Of a stretch of 64,000 bases of DNA, positions 22,757 through 31,152 are shown in pieces (positions within the stretch are counted from its first letter, which is position 1; each line of letters begins with the position of its first letter). The notes below the pieces were generated by a model. That model did not search any database, was not told where the DNA came from, and worked only from the letters and a program-made list of their open reading frames with translations. The stretch spans positions 248,001 through 312,000 of the forward strand of contig NZ_UUON01000024.1 in assembly GCF_900590885.1 (NCBI RefSeq), in the 5' to 3' direction. A program made the position numbers and the translations under genes. Origin of the DNA: Pseudomonas viridiflava. GTDB lineage: Bacteria; Pseudomonadota; Gammaproteobacteria; Pseudomonadales; Pseudomonadaceae.

Positions 22757-23023
22757 ATGAACCAAAGTCAGCACGCTTACTGCGATGTAGCGCTCGCAAT
22801 GCACCAGCGCCGCAACATGGCCTTGGCGCTTTGCCTCGGCCTGGTCGGCTCCAGCGCCCCGAAGACGTCGCCGTTGTTTCGGGTGATCCCGGCCGGCAAT
22901 GAGTTCTTCCACGTCGTCGATTCCACCACCGGCAAGGTGAAAGGGTTTCGCCGCAACCACAACGAAGCCTGCGCCCTCGCACGGCGCCTCGAGACTCGCC
23001 ATGCCAACCAGCTACGCGGATAG
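22757..23023 (+). CDS. Hypothetical early phage protein
   Basis: The start at 22757 (MNQSQHAYCDVALAMHQRRN), with TGGAGG upstream, gives 88 residues. The C-terminal half (FFHVVDSTTGKVKGFRRNHN) is beta then helix with many basic residues. I do not recognise it. It overlaps the next gene by 23 bp. Confidence 0.65.
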   Translation: MNQSQHAYCDVALAMHQRRNMALALCLGLVGSSAPKTSPLFRVIPAGNEFFHVVDSTTGKVKGFRRNHNEACALARRLETRHANQLRG

Positions 23024-23231
23024 CGCCCAGGCCAGGGAATCCGACAGGCGCTGGGACTTGCCCAACTTTGGGAAAACGAACCACATAGACCTGTTCCACG
23101 AATACACGGCGGATGAGCTGGCGGAGCGCGATGCCGAGCGCCTCAGAGAGCGGGCCAGCCTCAAGCTGCGCATCGGTGCCGTCATGGCTCAGATGGAGCT
23201 TATCTGCCCGCCAGTAGGAGGCTCCGAATGA
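23001..23231 (+). CDS. Hypothetical early phage protein
   Basis: The 76-residue charged protein begins MPTSYADSAQARESDRRWDL, with a helical middle (ADELAERDAERLRERASLKL). It overlaps the genes on both sides. The function is unknown. Confidence 0.6.
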   Translation: MPTSYADSAQARESDRRWDLPNFGKTNHIDLFHEYTADELAERDAERLRERASLKLRIGAVMAQMELICPPVGGSE

Positions 23232-23455
23232 ACGTCGCACAGCGAGATCATCAGAACGCTGTGAGCTGGATCGAGGGCGAGATCGAAAACATGATTCGCG
23301 ACCTGGGCAAGGCCAATGCCAGCGCGGCGGCAACATCATGCGTCACCTTGGCCTTCATGCTGCGGGTTATCGACGACAGCGAACATCGTTACTTCCGGGC
23401 GCGCATCGACAAGATTTACGCCAACTACAACGCCTCTATCGTTTCCGCCGCTTAA
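23228..23455 (+). CDS. Hypothetical early phage protein
   Basis: The 75-residue helical protein begins MNVAQRDHQNAVSWIEGEIE and overlaps the previous stop as ATGA. I do not recognise it. Confidence 0.6.
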   Translation: MNVAQRDHQNAVSWIEGEIENMIRDLGKANASAAATSCVTLAFMLRVIDDSEHRYFRARIDKIYANYNASIVSAA

Positions 23456-23516
23456 CGGCGCCACCACACCTATCACAACACTTTCAATGCTGCGCCAAGA
23501 GCGGCGAGGGATCCTC

Positions 23517-24644
23517 ATGTCCACCAATCCTAAAAAAGCACCCGCACAAGAATCGCTCGAGATGAGCGAAACCGAAGAATCCAAGAAGTCCGTTGCCCCC
23601 TCTGTCGCCGTCACAGACATCGCGGAGTATCGGCCGCACGAGGAGCAAATCGTTCGCTTAGAGACAACCTACGGGAAGCTGGTGGTTGACTGCTCGACCA
23701 GCGAAGGCTTGGCGAATGCAAAGGAAGTTCGCGTCGATATCCGCGACGTGCGTTATGCCCTAGCCAACACCACCAAAACGGCACTGGTGCCCTACCAGCA
23801 GGCGGTTAAAGACGCCCAGGCTCGCGTCAACGAGGTAAAGGAGTTCGGCGAGGCGCTGAAAGATCGAGTCTTGGCAATCGAGACTCCTGTTGACGAAGCA
23901 ATCAAGGCCGAAGAAAAACGCGTAGCTGATGCCAAGGCAGAGCGCGAGCGTGTCGAGGCTGAGCGTATCGAAGCCATCCGGGCCAAGATTACCCGCTTCA
24001 GCTCTGTCGCTGCCGCATACGCAAGCCGCAGCGCCGCCGACGTCGCCGGAATTCTGCAAGGCGTTAAGGAGTCGGTGATCCTGCCCGACGAATATGGAGA
24101 ATTTGAAGCCGAAGGGACCATCGCTCGCGACAACGCCATTGAGCAATTGGAGGCGCTACACAAGGCAGCCATTGATCGAGAGGAAGCTGCTGCCAAGCTG
24201 CTGGCTCAGCAGAAAGAGCTGGACGAGCTGCGCGAGCAGCAACGCATCGCCGACGCTGAGGCTGAAGAACTGCGTAAGCAGCGCTCCGAGGAAGACCGTC
24301 TGCGGTTGAAGAAGCAGCAGGACGAGCTGGACCAGCAGCGCCGCGACATGGAGGCACAACAACGCCAGCAGCGAGAGCGTGACGCGCAGTATCAGCGTGA
24401 CCAGGAAGAGCTGGCCCGTCTGCGCGCCCAAGCTGCCGCGCCAGCCCCGGTCATTGCTACGGCTCCTGCCTCGATTGAAGCGAGGGCCGAGGTCGCACCT
24501 GCCAGCTCACAGGCGACCAGCGCTGAACAGGACGATTTGACTACGACCGCGCCAGCAGTTGACGACATTGTCGAGATTGTAGCCCTGGGCTTCGACGTGG
24601 ATCTCGACACTGCTCGCGCCTGGCTTCGCGCCACCAGCTTCTAA
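23517..24644 (+). CDS. Coiled-coil protein of the recombination operon
   Basis: The start at 23517 (MSTNPKKAPAQESLEMSETE) has GAGGG upstream. The 375-residue protein has a folded N-terminal third. A long coiled coil (about residues 110-300) follows, rich in E, R, Q and A. A low-complexity Pro/Ala part and a short C-terminal domain (DDIVEIVALGFDVDLDTARAWL) complete it. It precedes recT. Proteins of this build (DUF1351-like) accompany phage annealing genes. Its exact role is unknown. Confidence 0.7.
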   Translation: MSTNPKKAPAQESLEMSETEESKKSVAPSVAVTDIAEYRPHEEQIVRLETTYGKLVVDCSTSEGLANAKEVRVDIRDVRYALANTTKTALVPYQQAVKDAQARVNEVKEFGEALKDRVLAIETPVDEAIKAEEKRVADAKAERERVEAERIEAIRAKITRFSSVAAAYASRSAADVAGILQGVKESVILPDEYGEFEAEGTIARDNAIEQLEALHKAAIDREEAAAKLLAQQKELDELREQQRIADAEAEELRKQRSEEDRLRLKKQQDELDQQRRDMEAQQRQQRERDAQYQRDQEELARLRAQAAAPAPVIATAPASIEARAEVAPASSQATSAEQDDLTTTAPAVDDIVEIVALGFDVDLDTARAWLRATSF

Positions 24645-24697
24645 CCACCCTTTCCATCTGACGGCTAGCACACCACGTGCTGGTCACGGAGAGCGCT

Positions 24698-25663
24698 ATG
24701 AACGAAACAGACACCCAAGCACAAACCGGCCTCGCCACATACCACGATCCATCGCACAACGCGGCAGCGCTCATCCTTGACCCAGGCACCATGCGGTCGA
24801 TGACTGACCTGGCGACCATGATGGCTGATGGAAAAACAACGGTTCCGGAGCATCTCCGGGGCAACAGGTCCGACTGTATGGCAATCGTCTTGCAGGCAAT
24901 GCAGTGGCAGATGAATCCATTCGCAGTAGCCCAGAAAACGTTCATCGTGAAAGGTGGCGCGCTGAGCTACGAAGCTCAGTTGGTCAACGCTGTAATCACA
25001 TCCAAGGCACCCACCATCGATCGCCTTCACTACGACTGGTTTGGTCCTTGGGAAAAAATCGTTGGCAAATTCATCGTCAAGAAAAACGCGGAAAACAAGG
25101 AGTACCGCGTGCCCGGCTGGGGCCTGCTGGACGAAGTGGGGTTGGGCGTCAGAGTTTGGGCAACCTTCCGAGGGGAGGATGAGCCGCGAGTGCTTGAAAC
25201 GCTAATGGCGCAGGCTCGCACTCGCAATTCCACCCTCTGGGCTGACGACCCAAAACAACAAATTGCGTACCTCGCCACAAAAAAGTGGGCTCGCCTATTT
25301 TGCCCTGACGTGATCCTGGGTGTTTACACGCCTGACGAGTTTGAAGGCTCATACGGGAGCGAGATTGACATCACACCCGCAGAGCAGACCGCGAACACCG
25401 CCGCAGCTGCTGGCGTGTCATTCGGTCCGAAATCCCCCTCACCTGAAATTGACGGAGTGTTCGCGGAGTTGCTGGCCGTTGCGAAGCGCCAAGACATCGA
25501 AGCCTACGCGGCAGCCTGGGCAGGCCTCAAGCCGAAGCAGCGCGCAGCAATCGGGCTGGAATGCCATGAAGCACTCAAGAGCATGGCGGCGACCGTCGAT
25601 GCTGACTTCACCGATATCACTAGCTTCAACGGCGACCAACCCCACACTGAGGAGGCCGCGTAG
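24698..25663 (+). CDS. recT: RecT-family single-strand annealing protein
   Basis: The start at 24698 (MNETDTQAQTGLATYHDPSH) has GGAG upstream. The 321-residue protein has the RecT core: MQWQMNPFAVAQKTFIVKGG, LSYEAQLVNAVI and KQQIAYLATKKWARLFCPDV. RecT anneals complementary single strands during phage recombination and replication repair. It is followed by a matching exonuclease with a one-base overlap. Confidence 0.92.
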   Translation: MNETDTQAQTGLATYHDPSHNAAALILDPGTMRSMTDLATMMADGKTTVPEHLRGNRSDCMAIVLQAMQWQMNPFAVAQKTFIVKGGALSYEAQLVNAVITSKAPTIDRLHYDWFGPWEKIVGKFIVKKNAENKEYRVPGWGLLDEVGLGVRVWATFRGEDEPRVLETLMAQARTRNSTLWADDPKQQIAYLATKKWARLFCPDVILGVYTPDEFEGSYGSEIDITPAEQTANTAAAAGVSFGPKSPSPEIDGVFAELLAVAKRQDIEAYAAAWAGLKPKQRAAIGLECHEALKSMAATVDADFTDITSFNGDQPHTEEAA

Positions 25664-26325
25664 TGAAAACTGAGCTTCAGGGTACAGAGAAGTGGCATGC
25701 GGACCGATCCGGCCGCGTGACAGCCAGCCGCTTCAAAGACGTGATGGCCTGGGGGAAACCTGACAAAAACGGCAAGCGCGAGCCAATGGGTGCCCGGACC
25801 TCGTACATGCGTGAGCTGTGCTTTGAGCGGCTGGCAAAGAAGTCCAAGCACAACGTCAGTAGCGCGTCCATGAAATGGGGCCACACCGAAGAGCAAAAAG
25901 CTCAAGACGCCTACGAGATGCTGACCGGCAACATCGTTCTGCCCTCGGAGTTCATCGTTCACCCAAAGTACGACTGGTTGGGCTGCTCACCCGACGGCCT
26001 CATCAACGATGACGGGGGCACCGAATCGAAGTGCCCTTTCAACGAAGCGATACACGTCAGGACCTGGCTTGAAGGCATGCCCGAGGAACACATGCCGCAA
26101 GTCCAGGGTTGCATGTTCGTGACGGGCCGTAAGTGGTGGGACTTCCTGTCGTTCGATTCTCGCCAGGACGAAGAGTGCCAACTCTACATCGAGACGATTT
26201 ACCGCGACGAAGACTACATCGCCAACCTTCACAAAGAGCTGGTCCAGTTCAACCTGGAACTGAATCGCATGGTTGACGAGGTGGCAGACAAAGCCCGGGC
26301 GCAAGCCCATCGTTTAGGAGCCTGA
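25663..26325 (+). CDS. YqaJ/lambda-exonuclease-type 5'-3' exonuclease
   Basis: A GTG start overlaps the recT stop, with GAGGAGG upstream. The 220-residue protein has VTASRFKDVMAWG near the start, KWGHTEEQKAQDAYEM, then LGCSPDGLI...ESKCPF, which carries the D-x(n)-E-x-K nuclease residues, and a QVQGCMFVTG block. This is the YqaJ viral recombinase fold. It makes 3' overhangs for RecT. Confidence 0.92.
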   Translation: MKTELQGTEKWHADRSGRVTASRFKDVMAWGKPDKNGKREPMGARTSYMRELCFERLAKKSKHNVSSASMKWGHTEEQKAQDAYEMLTGNIVLPSEFIVHPKYDWLGCSPDGLINDDGGTESKCPFNEAIHVRTWLEGMPEEHMPQVQGCMFVTGRKWWDFLSFDSRQDEECQLYIETIYRDEDYIANLHKELVQFNLELNRMVDEVADKARAQAHRLGA

Positions 26326-26327
26326 TC

Positions 26328-26570
26328 ATGATCAGCAACCACCTCAACCTAGTCGAGCAGCAGCGCCGGTACGCCGATTCAATATCAGAGCGTACTGCGC
26401 TGTTCCTGGCCGCTGGCGGAAGGATCTACCAGGGCGAAAGCCCGGCGATCAACCCGCCACCGCCGAAGCGCTCCAACAAGATCGATCCCGAGACCATTCT
26501 CAAGCGCCGCAAGCCGCCCATCACCCGGGCCGAGCGTAACGCGCTGCGCAAACTCGCGGAGGCATTATGA
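26328..26570 (+). CDS. Hypothetical phage protein
   Basis: The 80-residue protein begins MISNHLNLVEQQRRYADSIS. It has AGGAG upstream, a proline-rich middle (NPPPPKRS) and a basic C-terminal helix. I do not recognise it. Confidence 0.65.
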   Translation: MISNHLNLVEQQRRYADSISERTALFLAAGGRIYQGESPAINPPPPKRSNKIDPETILKRRKPPITRAERNALRKLAEAL

Positions 26571-27028
26571 GCAAGCGCAAGCCGCATAACCTGCAGGCAC
26601 GCATTGCCCGGTCGTGCCGCTCGCTTCTGGCATCCAACCACGTCGCAGTGGTGAACATCGACCCCAGCGGCCGCCAGGGCATGATCAATTACAAGTCGCT
26701 CAAGAACATCGCGCCGGGGAAGATTGGCCAGGCCGTCTGCGGTATCCCCCACCGCTGGACGATCTACCTCAGCGCTCTCTGCATCGACGCCCGCGGTGAC
26801 CGCTACAGCAAGTCAGTGGAGGTGGCGCCCGATGGCATCTACCTCTCCGACCACCTGGAAGACGTGATCGAGCATTGCTACAAGGAACTGCGCGACTCAG
26901 CCAATCAAAGCCAGATGGTGGCTTCGGGTTGGATTGCCATTCCGGAAGCGATGTCGCTCGAAGAGGCGCACGCCGCACGGATCTTCGAAGCGGTCGGCGC
27001 CTGGAATCAGCAGAAGGTCGCAGCGTGA
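26567..27028 (+). CDS. Conserved hypothetical phage protein
   Basis: The 153-residue protein begins MSKRKPHNLQARIARSCRSL and overlaps the previous stop as ATGA. It has a basic N-terminus that could bind nucleic acid and a mixed alpha/beta core. It follows the recombination genes. The function is unknown. Confidence 0.7.
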   Translation: MSKRKPHNLQARIARSCRSLLASNHVAVVNIDPSGRQGMINYKSLKNIAPGKIGQAVCGIPHRWTIYLSALCIDARGDRYSKSVEVAPDGIYLSDHLEDVIEHCYKELRDSANQSQMVASGWIAIPEAMSLEEAHAARIFEAVGAWNQQKVAA

Positions 27029-27109
27029 AGCGAATCAATAAACAGGTCAGCGCGAGACGCCGACCAACCTGGCTCGCACTGCCGGCCAGCGGAATAGAAG
27101 AGGTAGGCC

Positions 27110-27475
27110 ATGGCCGAGGAACAGCAGGAGCCGACGGCGGAAGCCCTGAAGCAGCGCCGCAAGCGCGAGAAAGCGAACGAGAAGAACGCTGCGTTGGGCG
27201 TCGAGAAGTTTACGGTTGAGGTTGCAGGCATCTTCAAGAAGGACCTCAAACGCCTGATGAAGCAGCATGGCTTCAACAACCAGCAGGAAGTGTTCCAGAA
27301 CCTGCTGCGCAACGTGATCGCAGCCGACTTCGAATCAGCGGCGCAGATGCTCAAGTGTGTCACGACACCTTTTGTGGTCACTGAAAAGGTGTCTCAGATC
27401 ATCCGGGCAGCTGGCTTGAAGTCACTGGCCGACGACCCGCCAGAGCCTGACGACGAAATCTTGCGGAGCTCATAG
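27110..27475 (+). CDS. Hypothetical phage protein, possible DNA-binding
   Basis: The 121-residue protein begins MAEEQQEPTAEALKQRRKRE. A very basic N-terminal helix is followed by FTVEVAGIFKKDLKRLMKQH and GFNNQQEVFQNLLRNVIA, which could be a ribbon-helix-helix or similar fold. A perfect 10-bp inverted repeat lies inside the gene at 27364-27393. Confidence 0.7.
   Translation: MAEEQQEPTAEALKQRRKREKANEKNAALGVEKFTVEVAGIFKKDLKRLMKQHGFNNQQEVFQNLLRNVIAADFESAAQMLKCVTTPFVVTEKVSQIIRAAGLKSLADDPPEPDDEILRSS
27364..27393. repeat. Intragenic inverted repeat (10-10-10)
   Basis: GACACCTTTT (27364-27373) and AAAAGGTGTC (27384-27393) are perfect complements with a 10-base spacer, inside the coding region of 27110-27475. 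The TTTT-N10-AAAA core matches the spacing of repeats A and B, though the outer arms differ. Confidence 0.7.
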
Positions 27476-27820
27476 CCCCGTGGTCTTTCTCTTGTGATCT
27501 ACATCCTTAATGATCCCTCCCAGGATGGTGTTAGAACGATATAGATCTGTCATGGTTTTCTCGGTTAGGTCTCCGCTCTCAATCAGTCGAAAAAGCTCGG
27601 CATGATAGTGAGCAAAAAGCGCAAGCGGTGCGATTGCGCCCTGGGCCTGGCCCAGTTCTTTTGCCAAACGAATTGTATCGTTACGGTCCTGTACGGCGAT
27701 GTCCATCACAAGCTTCAGGCGTTCGCGCCGAGTTTGAAAGTAACTCTGAATCCAGACACCTGCCACGGATCCCGTTGCGCCAACAAGCGTACCAATCAAC
27801 CCTGCTATCCATGCTTCCAA
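27470..27820 (-). CDS. Small membrane protein, moron-like
   Basis: The 116-residue protein begins MEAWIAGLIGTLVGATGSVA with one N-terminal membrane helix (residues 4-24). A basic stop-transfer (QTRRERLK) and a helical soluble domain follow. It runs against its operon, so it has its own promoter and could be expressed in the lysogen. It resembles the build of the protein at 29908-30504. Function unknown. Confidence 0.7.
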   Translation of the reverse strand: MEAWIAGLIGTLVGATGSVAGVWIQSYFQTRRERLKLVMDIAVQDRNDTIRLAKELGQAQGAIAPLALFAHYHAELFRLIESGDLTEKTMTDLYRSNTILGGIIKDVDHKRKTTGL

Positions 27821-27936
27821 GCGTCACCTCAAAAAGTCTTCGACCTTCCGGCCCATGCCGGTCACCCGTAATACTCCAACCAAAACCAAATTGCCACCAC
27901 CGGTCACGGAGGGAGGCGCCTGACTGGAGATAATCC

Positions 27937-28497
27937 ATGAGTAACTACATGTACAAGACCACCGCCCCTTCCGTGGTTGCCGCCGTCATCGCCTGGGACA
28001 CCAAGCGAGCGGCCTGGAACGCGCAGCGCGCCAAACTGGGCCAGGTGTTCGGCGGCGAGACTTCGCCAATGCGCTCCGGCAGCCGCAGCTACGTCGGCGG
28101 CGTGAAGCTCAGCGCAAGCCGTGACCTGGATGTGCACTGGTGCCGCCCCGATCAGTACGACTACCGCGCTCTGCGATCCAGCCCCAAGCACGCGAAAGGG
28201 ACGCCGAAGGAAGCGCGCGCTGCCCAGGTCGCCGAGCATGAGCGCCTGTCGGCTCTGTGGAAGGAGCACTGCCCCGCCAGCATCGACATGGACGAGGCTT
28301 GGGAGGCGATCGGTTTAAACCCGGGCGCACTGTGGATGTGCGGCGGTGTGTTCTTCGAGTTGGATGGGGTCGTGTACCTGAATCTCGGCCTCAGGCTTGA
28401 GGATGGACACGAGAACATCGAGGGCGCCGCCGAAATCCTCGGGAGCGAGTTTGAAGCGGCGCGGCAACTAGTGCTGGGACAGCGCCAGGCCGCTTGA
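27937..28497 (+). CDS. Hypothetical phage protein
   Basis: The 186-residue protein begins MSNYMYKTTAPSVVAAVIAW with TGGAGA upstream. It has a mixed fold with a conserved-looking WMCGGVFFELDGVVYLNLGL block. It has GC and codon use of a phage core gene. I do not recognise a family. Confidence 0.7.
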   Translation: MSNYMYKTTAPSVVAAVIAWDTKRAAWNAQRAKLGQVFGGETSPMRSGSRSYVGGVKLSASRDLDVHWCRPDQYDYRALRSSPKHAKGTPKEARAAQVAEHERLSALWKEHCPASIDMDEAWEAIGLNPGALWMCGGVFFELDGVVYLNLGLRLEDGHENIEGAAEILGSEFEAARQLVLGQRQAA

Positions 28498-28505
28498 GAT
28501 TGCGC

Positions 28506-28700
28506 TTAGCCTATCTCAGGCATTAATAACGTGAAGCTACCAGTCAGGCCTTTGCGCAAAGCTACAGGCATCTGGTATCCGAAATAGATGAGCCATCGAC
28601 CGTCAGGCCTCAGATCGGAGTTGACACGATAGGTGCCTACCTCGTTCTCAGTTATGCCGATCAGCTTCGCCACTTCATTGTCTGAAGGCTTCTCGCTCAT
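28506..28700 (-). CDS. Small hypothetical protein
   Basis: The start at 28700 (MSEKPSDNEVAKLIGITENE) has GGAG upstream and gives 64 residues. The C-terminus (GRWLIYFGYQMPVALRKGLT) is beta-rich. It is paired with a small membrane gene at 28778 on the same strand, both against the operon. Confidence 0.6.
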   Translation of the reverse strand: MSEKPSDNEVAKLIGITENEVGTYRVNSDLRPDGRWLIYFGYQMPVALRKGLTGSFTLLMPEIG

Positions 28701-28777
28701 CTCGCTCTCCTTGATCCGGCTAAATGCCGGTCTCCCGTAATACCCCATATCACTGGACAGCGCCAGCCGGCGCATCC

Positions 28778-28972
28778 CTATCGCTTTGCTTTCGTACCGG
28801 GAATAAGCCAACTCATTAAAAAAACGCTCGCTGGACCTATGAGCCAAGTAACGCTCGTCCCCGGAAAGACAAGTGGCACCACAATCGCAATTGCAAATAG
28901 GCCTATTGCTGTCCATAGATTCCTACGCGGAGTGAACCACTCGCGGAACGCTTCAAGGTTTTTACTGGCCAT
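28778..28972 (-). CDS. Small two-helix membrane protein
   Basis: The start at 28972 (MASKNLEAFREWFTPRRNLW) has GGAGAG upstream. The 64-residue protein has two membrane helices (LWTAIGLFAIAIVVPLVF and VTWLIGPASVFLMSWLI). It probably forms a small unit with 28506-28700. The function is unknown. Confidence 0.6.
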   Translation of the reverse strand: MASKNLEAFREWFTPRRNLWTAIGLFAIAIVVPLVFPGTSVTWLIGPASVFLMSWLIPGTKAKR

Positions 28973-29049
28973 TACCACTCTCCCCGACTACCAACTCTAA
29001 AAGATTATCACTTCTATCAACGAATCACGCCAGCCGGCGAGGATCCCCT

Positions 29050-29814
29050 ATGCACGTTTTGTTCTGCAGTTACGGGAACGACTCAATCGCCCTGATCCAG
29101 TGGGCGCACGAGCGCGGCCTGGATGATGTGGTCTGCCTCTACTCCGACACTGGATGGTCCGCAAGCTGGTGGACCGAGCGTGTATCCAAAGGCGAAGCGC
29201 TGGCTCAAGGCTACGGATTCACCACGGCCCGCACTGAGTCGGAGGGAATGCTCGAACTGGTAAAGCGGAAACGCGGATGGCCAGGTGCCGGCGGCCAGGG
29301 TCAATTCTGCACGGCGGAGCTCAAGGTGCTTCCAGCTTTGGCTTGGCTCGACGTCAACGACCCCGACAAAGCGGCCACAGCAATGACTGGCGTGAGGCGC
29401 AGCGAGAGCAGGCACCGTTCGGATGCGGAGGAACACATTGTGGAATCAGAGAGGCATGGCGGCAGGGATCTTTGGCAACCCCTAGTGCGGCACACAGATG
29501 AGATGCGTGACGCCCTACTTCATCGCGCAGGCTTCGAGGTTCTCCCTCACCGATCGCTTGAGTGCTACCCCTGTATCAACGCGAACATCGACGACATCCG
29601 GCTTCTTTCCGAGGACAGGATCCAACTGATCGACATCACCGAGAAAGATCTGGGCTTCACCAAGAAGGGAAAGCCCCGAGTGATGTTTCGCACGGCGCGC
29701 CGCAAAGGTGCCGTTGGCATTCGTGCTGTCGTGCAATGGGCTGCAGCGCCCAGACAGCGCGATCAAATGGAAATGTTCCCCGCTCATTGCGACTCCGGAT
29801 ACTGCGGCGGCTGA
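29050..29814 (+). CDS. PAPS-reductase-like PP-loop ATPase
   Basis: The 254-residue protein begins MHVLFCSYGNDSIALIQWAH. SYGNDS is the PP-loop (SxGxDS) that binds ATP for adenylation. Later come GQFCTAELK, TGVRRSESRHR and ECYPCINAN, giving a cysteine pattern like that of PAPS-reductase/DndC-type proteins. Phages often carry such a gene, with possible roles in nucleic acid or sulfur modification. The substrate is unknown. No iron-sulfur partner is seen beside it. Confidence 0.8.
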   Translation: MHVLFCSYGNDSIALIQWAHERGLDDVVCLYSDTGWSASWWTERVSKGEALAQGYGFTTARTESEGMLELVKRKRGWPGAGGQGQFCTAELKVLPALAWLDVNDPDKAATAMTGVRRSESRHRSDAEEHIVESERHGGRDLWQPLVRHTDEMRDALLHRAGFEVLPHRSLECYPCINANIDDIRLLSEDRIQLIDITEKDLGFTKKGKPRVMFRTARRKGAVGIRAVVQWAAAPRQRDQMEMFPAHCDSGYCGG

Positions 29815-29907
29815 GCAAGCTGCCAACAGATGCTCCACGACTCCCATATACAGTTCAGATATTTCCCGACCACGATGATGCCGCTTACTGTTTCTATAAT
29901 GATTAAC

Positions 29908-30504
29908 TTAATCAAGCATTTTTCTAGCCCTATCCCATTCGATCTTTAGAATTTGTTGCGACAACTCAACTATACGATCGAACTCATTATTTCGAGTAAC
30001 TCCACCCTCAGTTGCCTTATCTAACGCCTTATCAACTTCTAGAAGAAGCGACTTAAAAAGATCTTCTTTCGGGTTAGACAGCAAAATTAACTTTGCCCTG
30101 AGTGAATGCACTGAAGCCAATAGTACGCCATACTGACGCCCCCACTCAGCTTGCATGTGTGCTCCCGCAGCTGGATCGTGCTCAATTAATGCCGAAGCTA
30201 CTTTGCTGTTCGACTCATGTAAACAGTTATGAGCCTTCAGCACCATTACTGCAGCTACGTAATTTGAGCAGCTGTTCCTGAGCTCACTTATCCAATCCTG
30301 ACGACTTTGCTTCACGGCTACTTTTCTAGCTAATTCCTCCTGACTACGGGTTGTTTTCCTAAAAGTCCACACGGTCACCATTGAACCTGCCACCACTGCA
30401 ATCGCTGTAAGCATAAAGCCGAACAGAGTTATCCAGTCAGTCCCTGAATCAATGTGAATTTTCGGAAGATGGTCGACGTAAAGAACAGATGTATCCACCC
30501 ACAT
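29908..30504 (-). CDS. AT-rich membrane-anchored protein, moron-like
   Basis: The start at 30504 (MWVDTSVLYVDHLPKIHIDS) has AAGGA upstream. The 198-residue protein has one membrane helix (ITLFGFMLTAIAVVAGSMVTVW, about residues 25-46) followed by a long helical cytoplasmic domain. It is visibly AT-rich, lies on the opposite strand to its operon and is probably recent cargo. No catalytic motif is seen. Confidence 0.75.
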   Translation of the reverse strand: MWVDTSVLYVDHLPKIHIDSGTDWITLFGFMLTAIAVVAGSMVTVWTFRKTTRSQEELARKVAVKQSRQDWISELRNSCSNYVAAVMVLKAHNCLHESNSKVASALIEHDPAAGAHMQAEWGRQYGVLLASVHSLRAKLILLSNPKEDLFKSLLLEVDKALDKATEGGVTRNNEFDRIVELSQQILKIEWDRARKMLD

Positions 30505-30610
30505 AGGAAATCCTTTCACTCGTTAATTTGACGGCATATTGCCACAGCAAGATTTTTTTCTCTGAACTCCCCCACTCCACCGCCCGGGCATGGCCCGGCA
30601 AGGACTCCCC

Positions 30611-31138
30611 GTGATCAACTTATTTTGGCGCCTGGTCGCCAAGCTGCTTGCGCGCCCGGCGGTTTCCGCCTGGCTCATCGCACGCGCTCAGCGCACCCCG
30701 TACCTGCACATCATGTCCGCCGACGGCACCGAGATGTACATGGGCCGCTGGTGGCTGTTCAACCCCTACTCCCGCGAAACGCACAAGCCGGCGCTGTGGT
30801 GGTGCCCGTGGTCTTTCCGCATCCACCACATCATGCGGCACGACGAAGACCGGGACCTGCACGACCATCCGTGGAACGCCCGCACGATCATCCTGCGCGG
30901 CTGGTACAAGGAGCAGCGTCGGCATACCTGGGAGTCCGGAGGACACACCGACATCGATTACTGGCGAGAGCCTGGCGATACCGCGAGCCTGCGCCACGGC
31001 GAGTACCACCGAATCGATGAGGTCTCGCCCGCCGGCGTCCACACCCTCTTCATCACCAGCAAGTGGCGTGGTGACTGGGGCTTTCTGGTCAACGGCGTGA
31101 AGGTTCCTTGGCGCACGTACACCGGCACAGACAATTAA
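30611..31138 (+). CDS. Cupin-like phage protein
   Basis: A GTG start at 30611 has AAGGA 6 bases upstream; an ATG at 30590 lacks one. The 175-residue protein contains DLHDHPWNARTIILRGWYKE, an H-x-H metal-binding beta-barrel motif. A later HRIDEV is followed by a C-terminal strand pair. This suggests a cupin or dioxygenase-like barrel. The role is unknown. Confidence 0.7.
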   Translation: MINLFWRLVAKLLARPAVSAWLIARAQRTPYLHIMSADGTEMYMGRWWLFNPYSRETHKPALWWCPWSFRIHHIMRHDEDRDLHDHPWNARTIILRGWYKEQRRHTWESGGHTDIDYWREPGDTASLRHGEYHRIDEVSPAGVHTLFITSKWRGDWGFLVNGVKVPWRTYTGTDN

Positions 31139-31152
31139 TTGGAGGCTGCAGG

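Noticed and set aside
24661..24690. AGCAC-N5-GTGCT palindrome before recT
   Set aside because: Only five pairs and no second copy; too weak to call an operator.
27025..27219. GTG-started 64-codon frame after 26567-27028
   Set aside because: It overlaps the well-supported gene at 27110 for most of its length and its second half is glycine/arginine shadow sequence.
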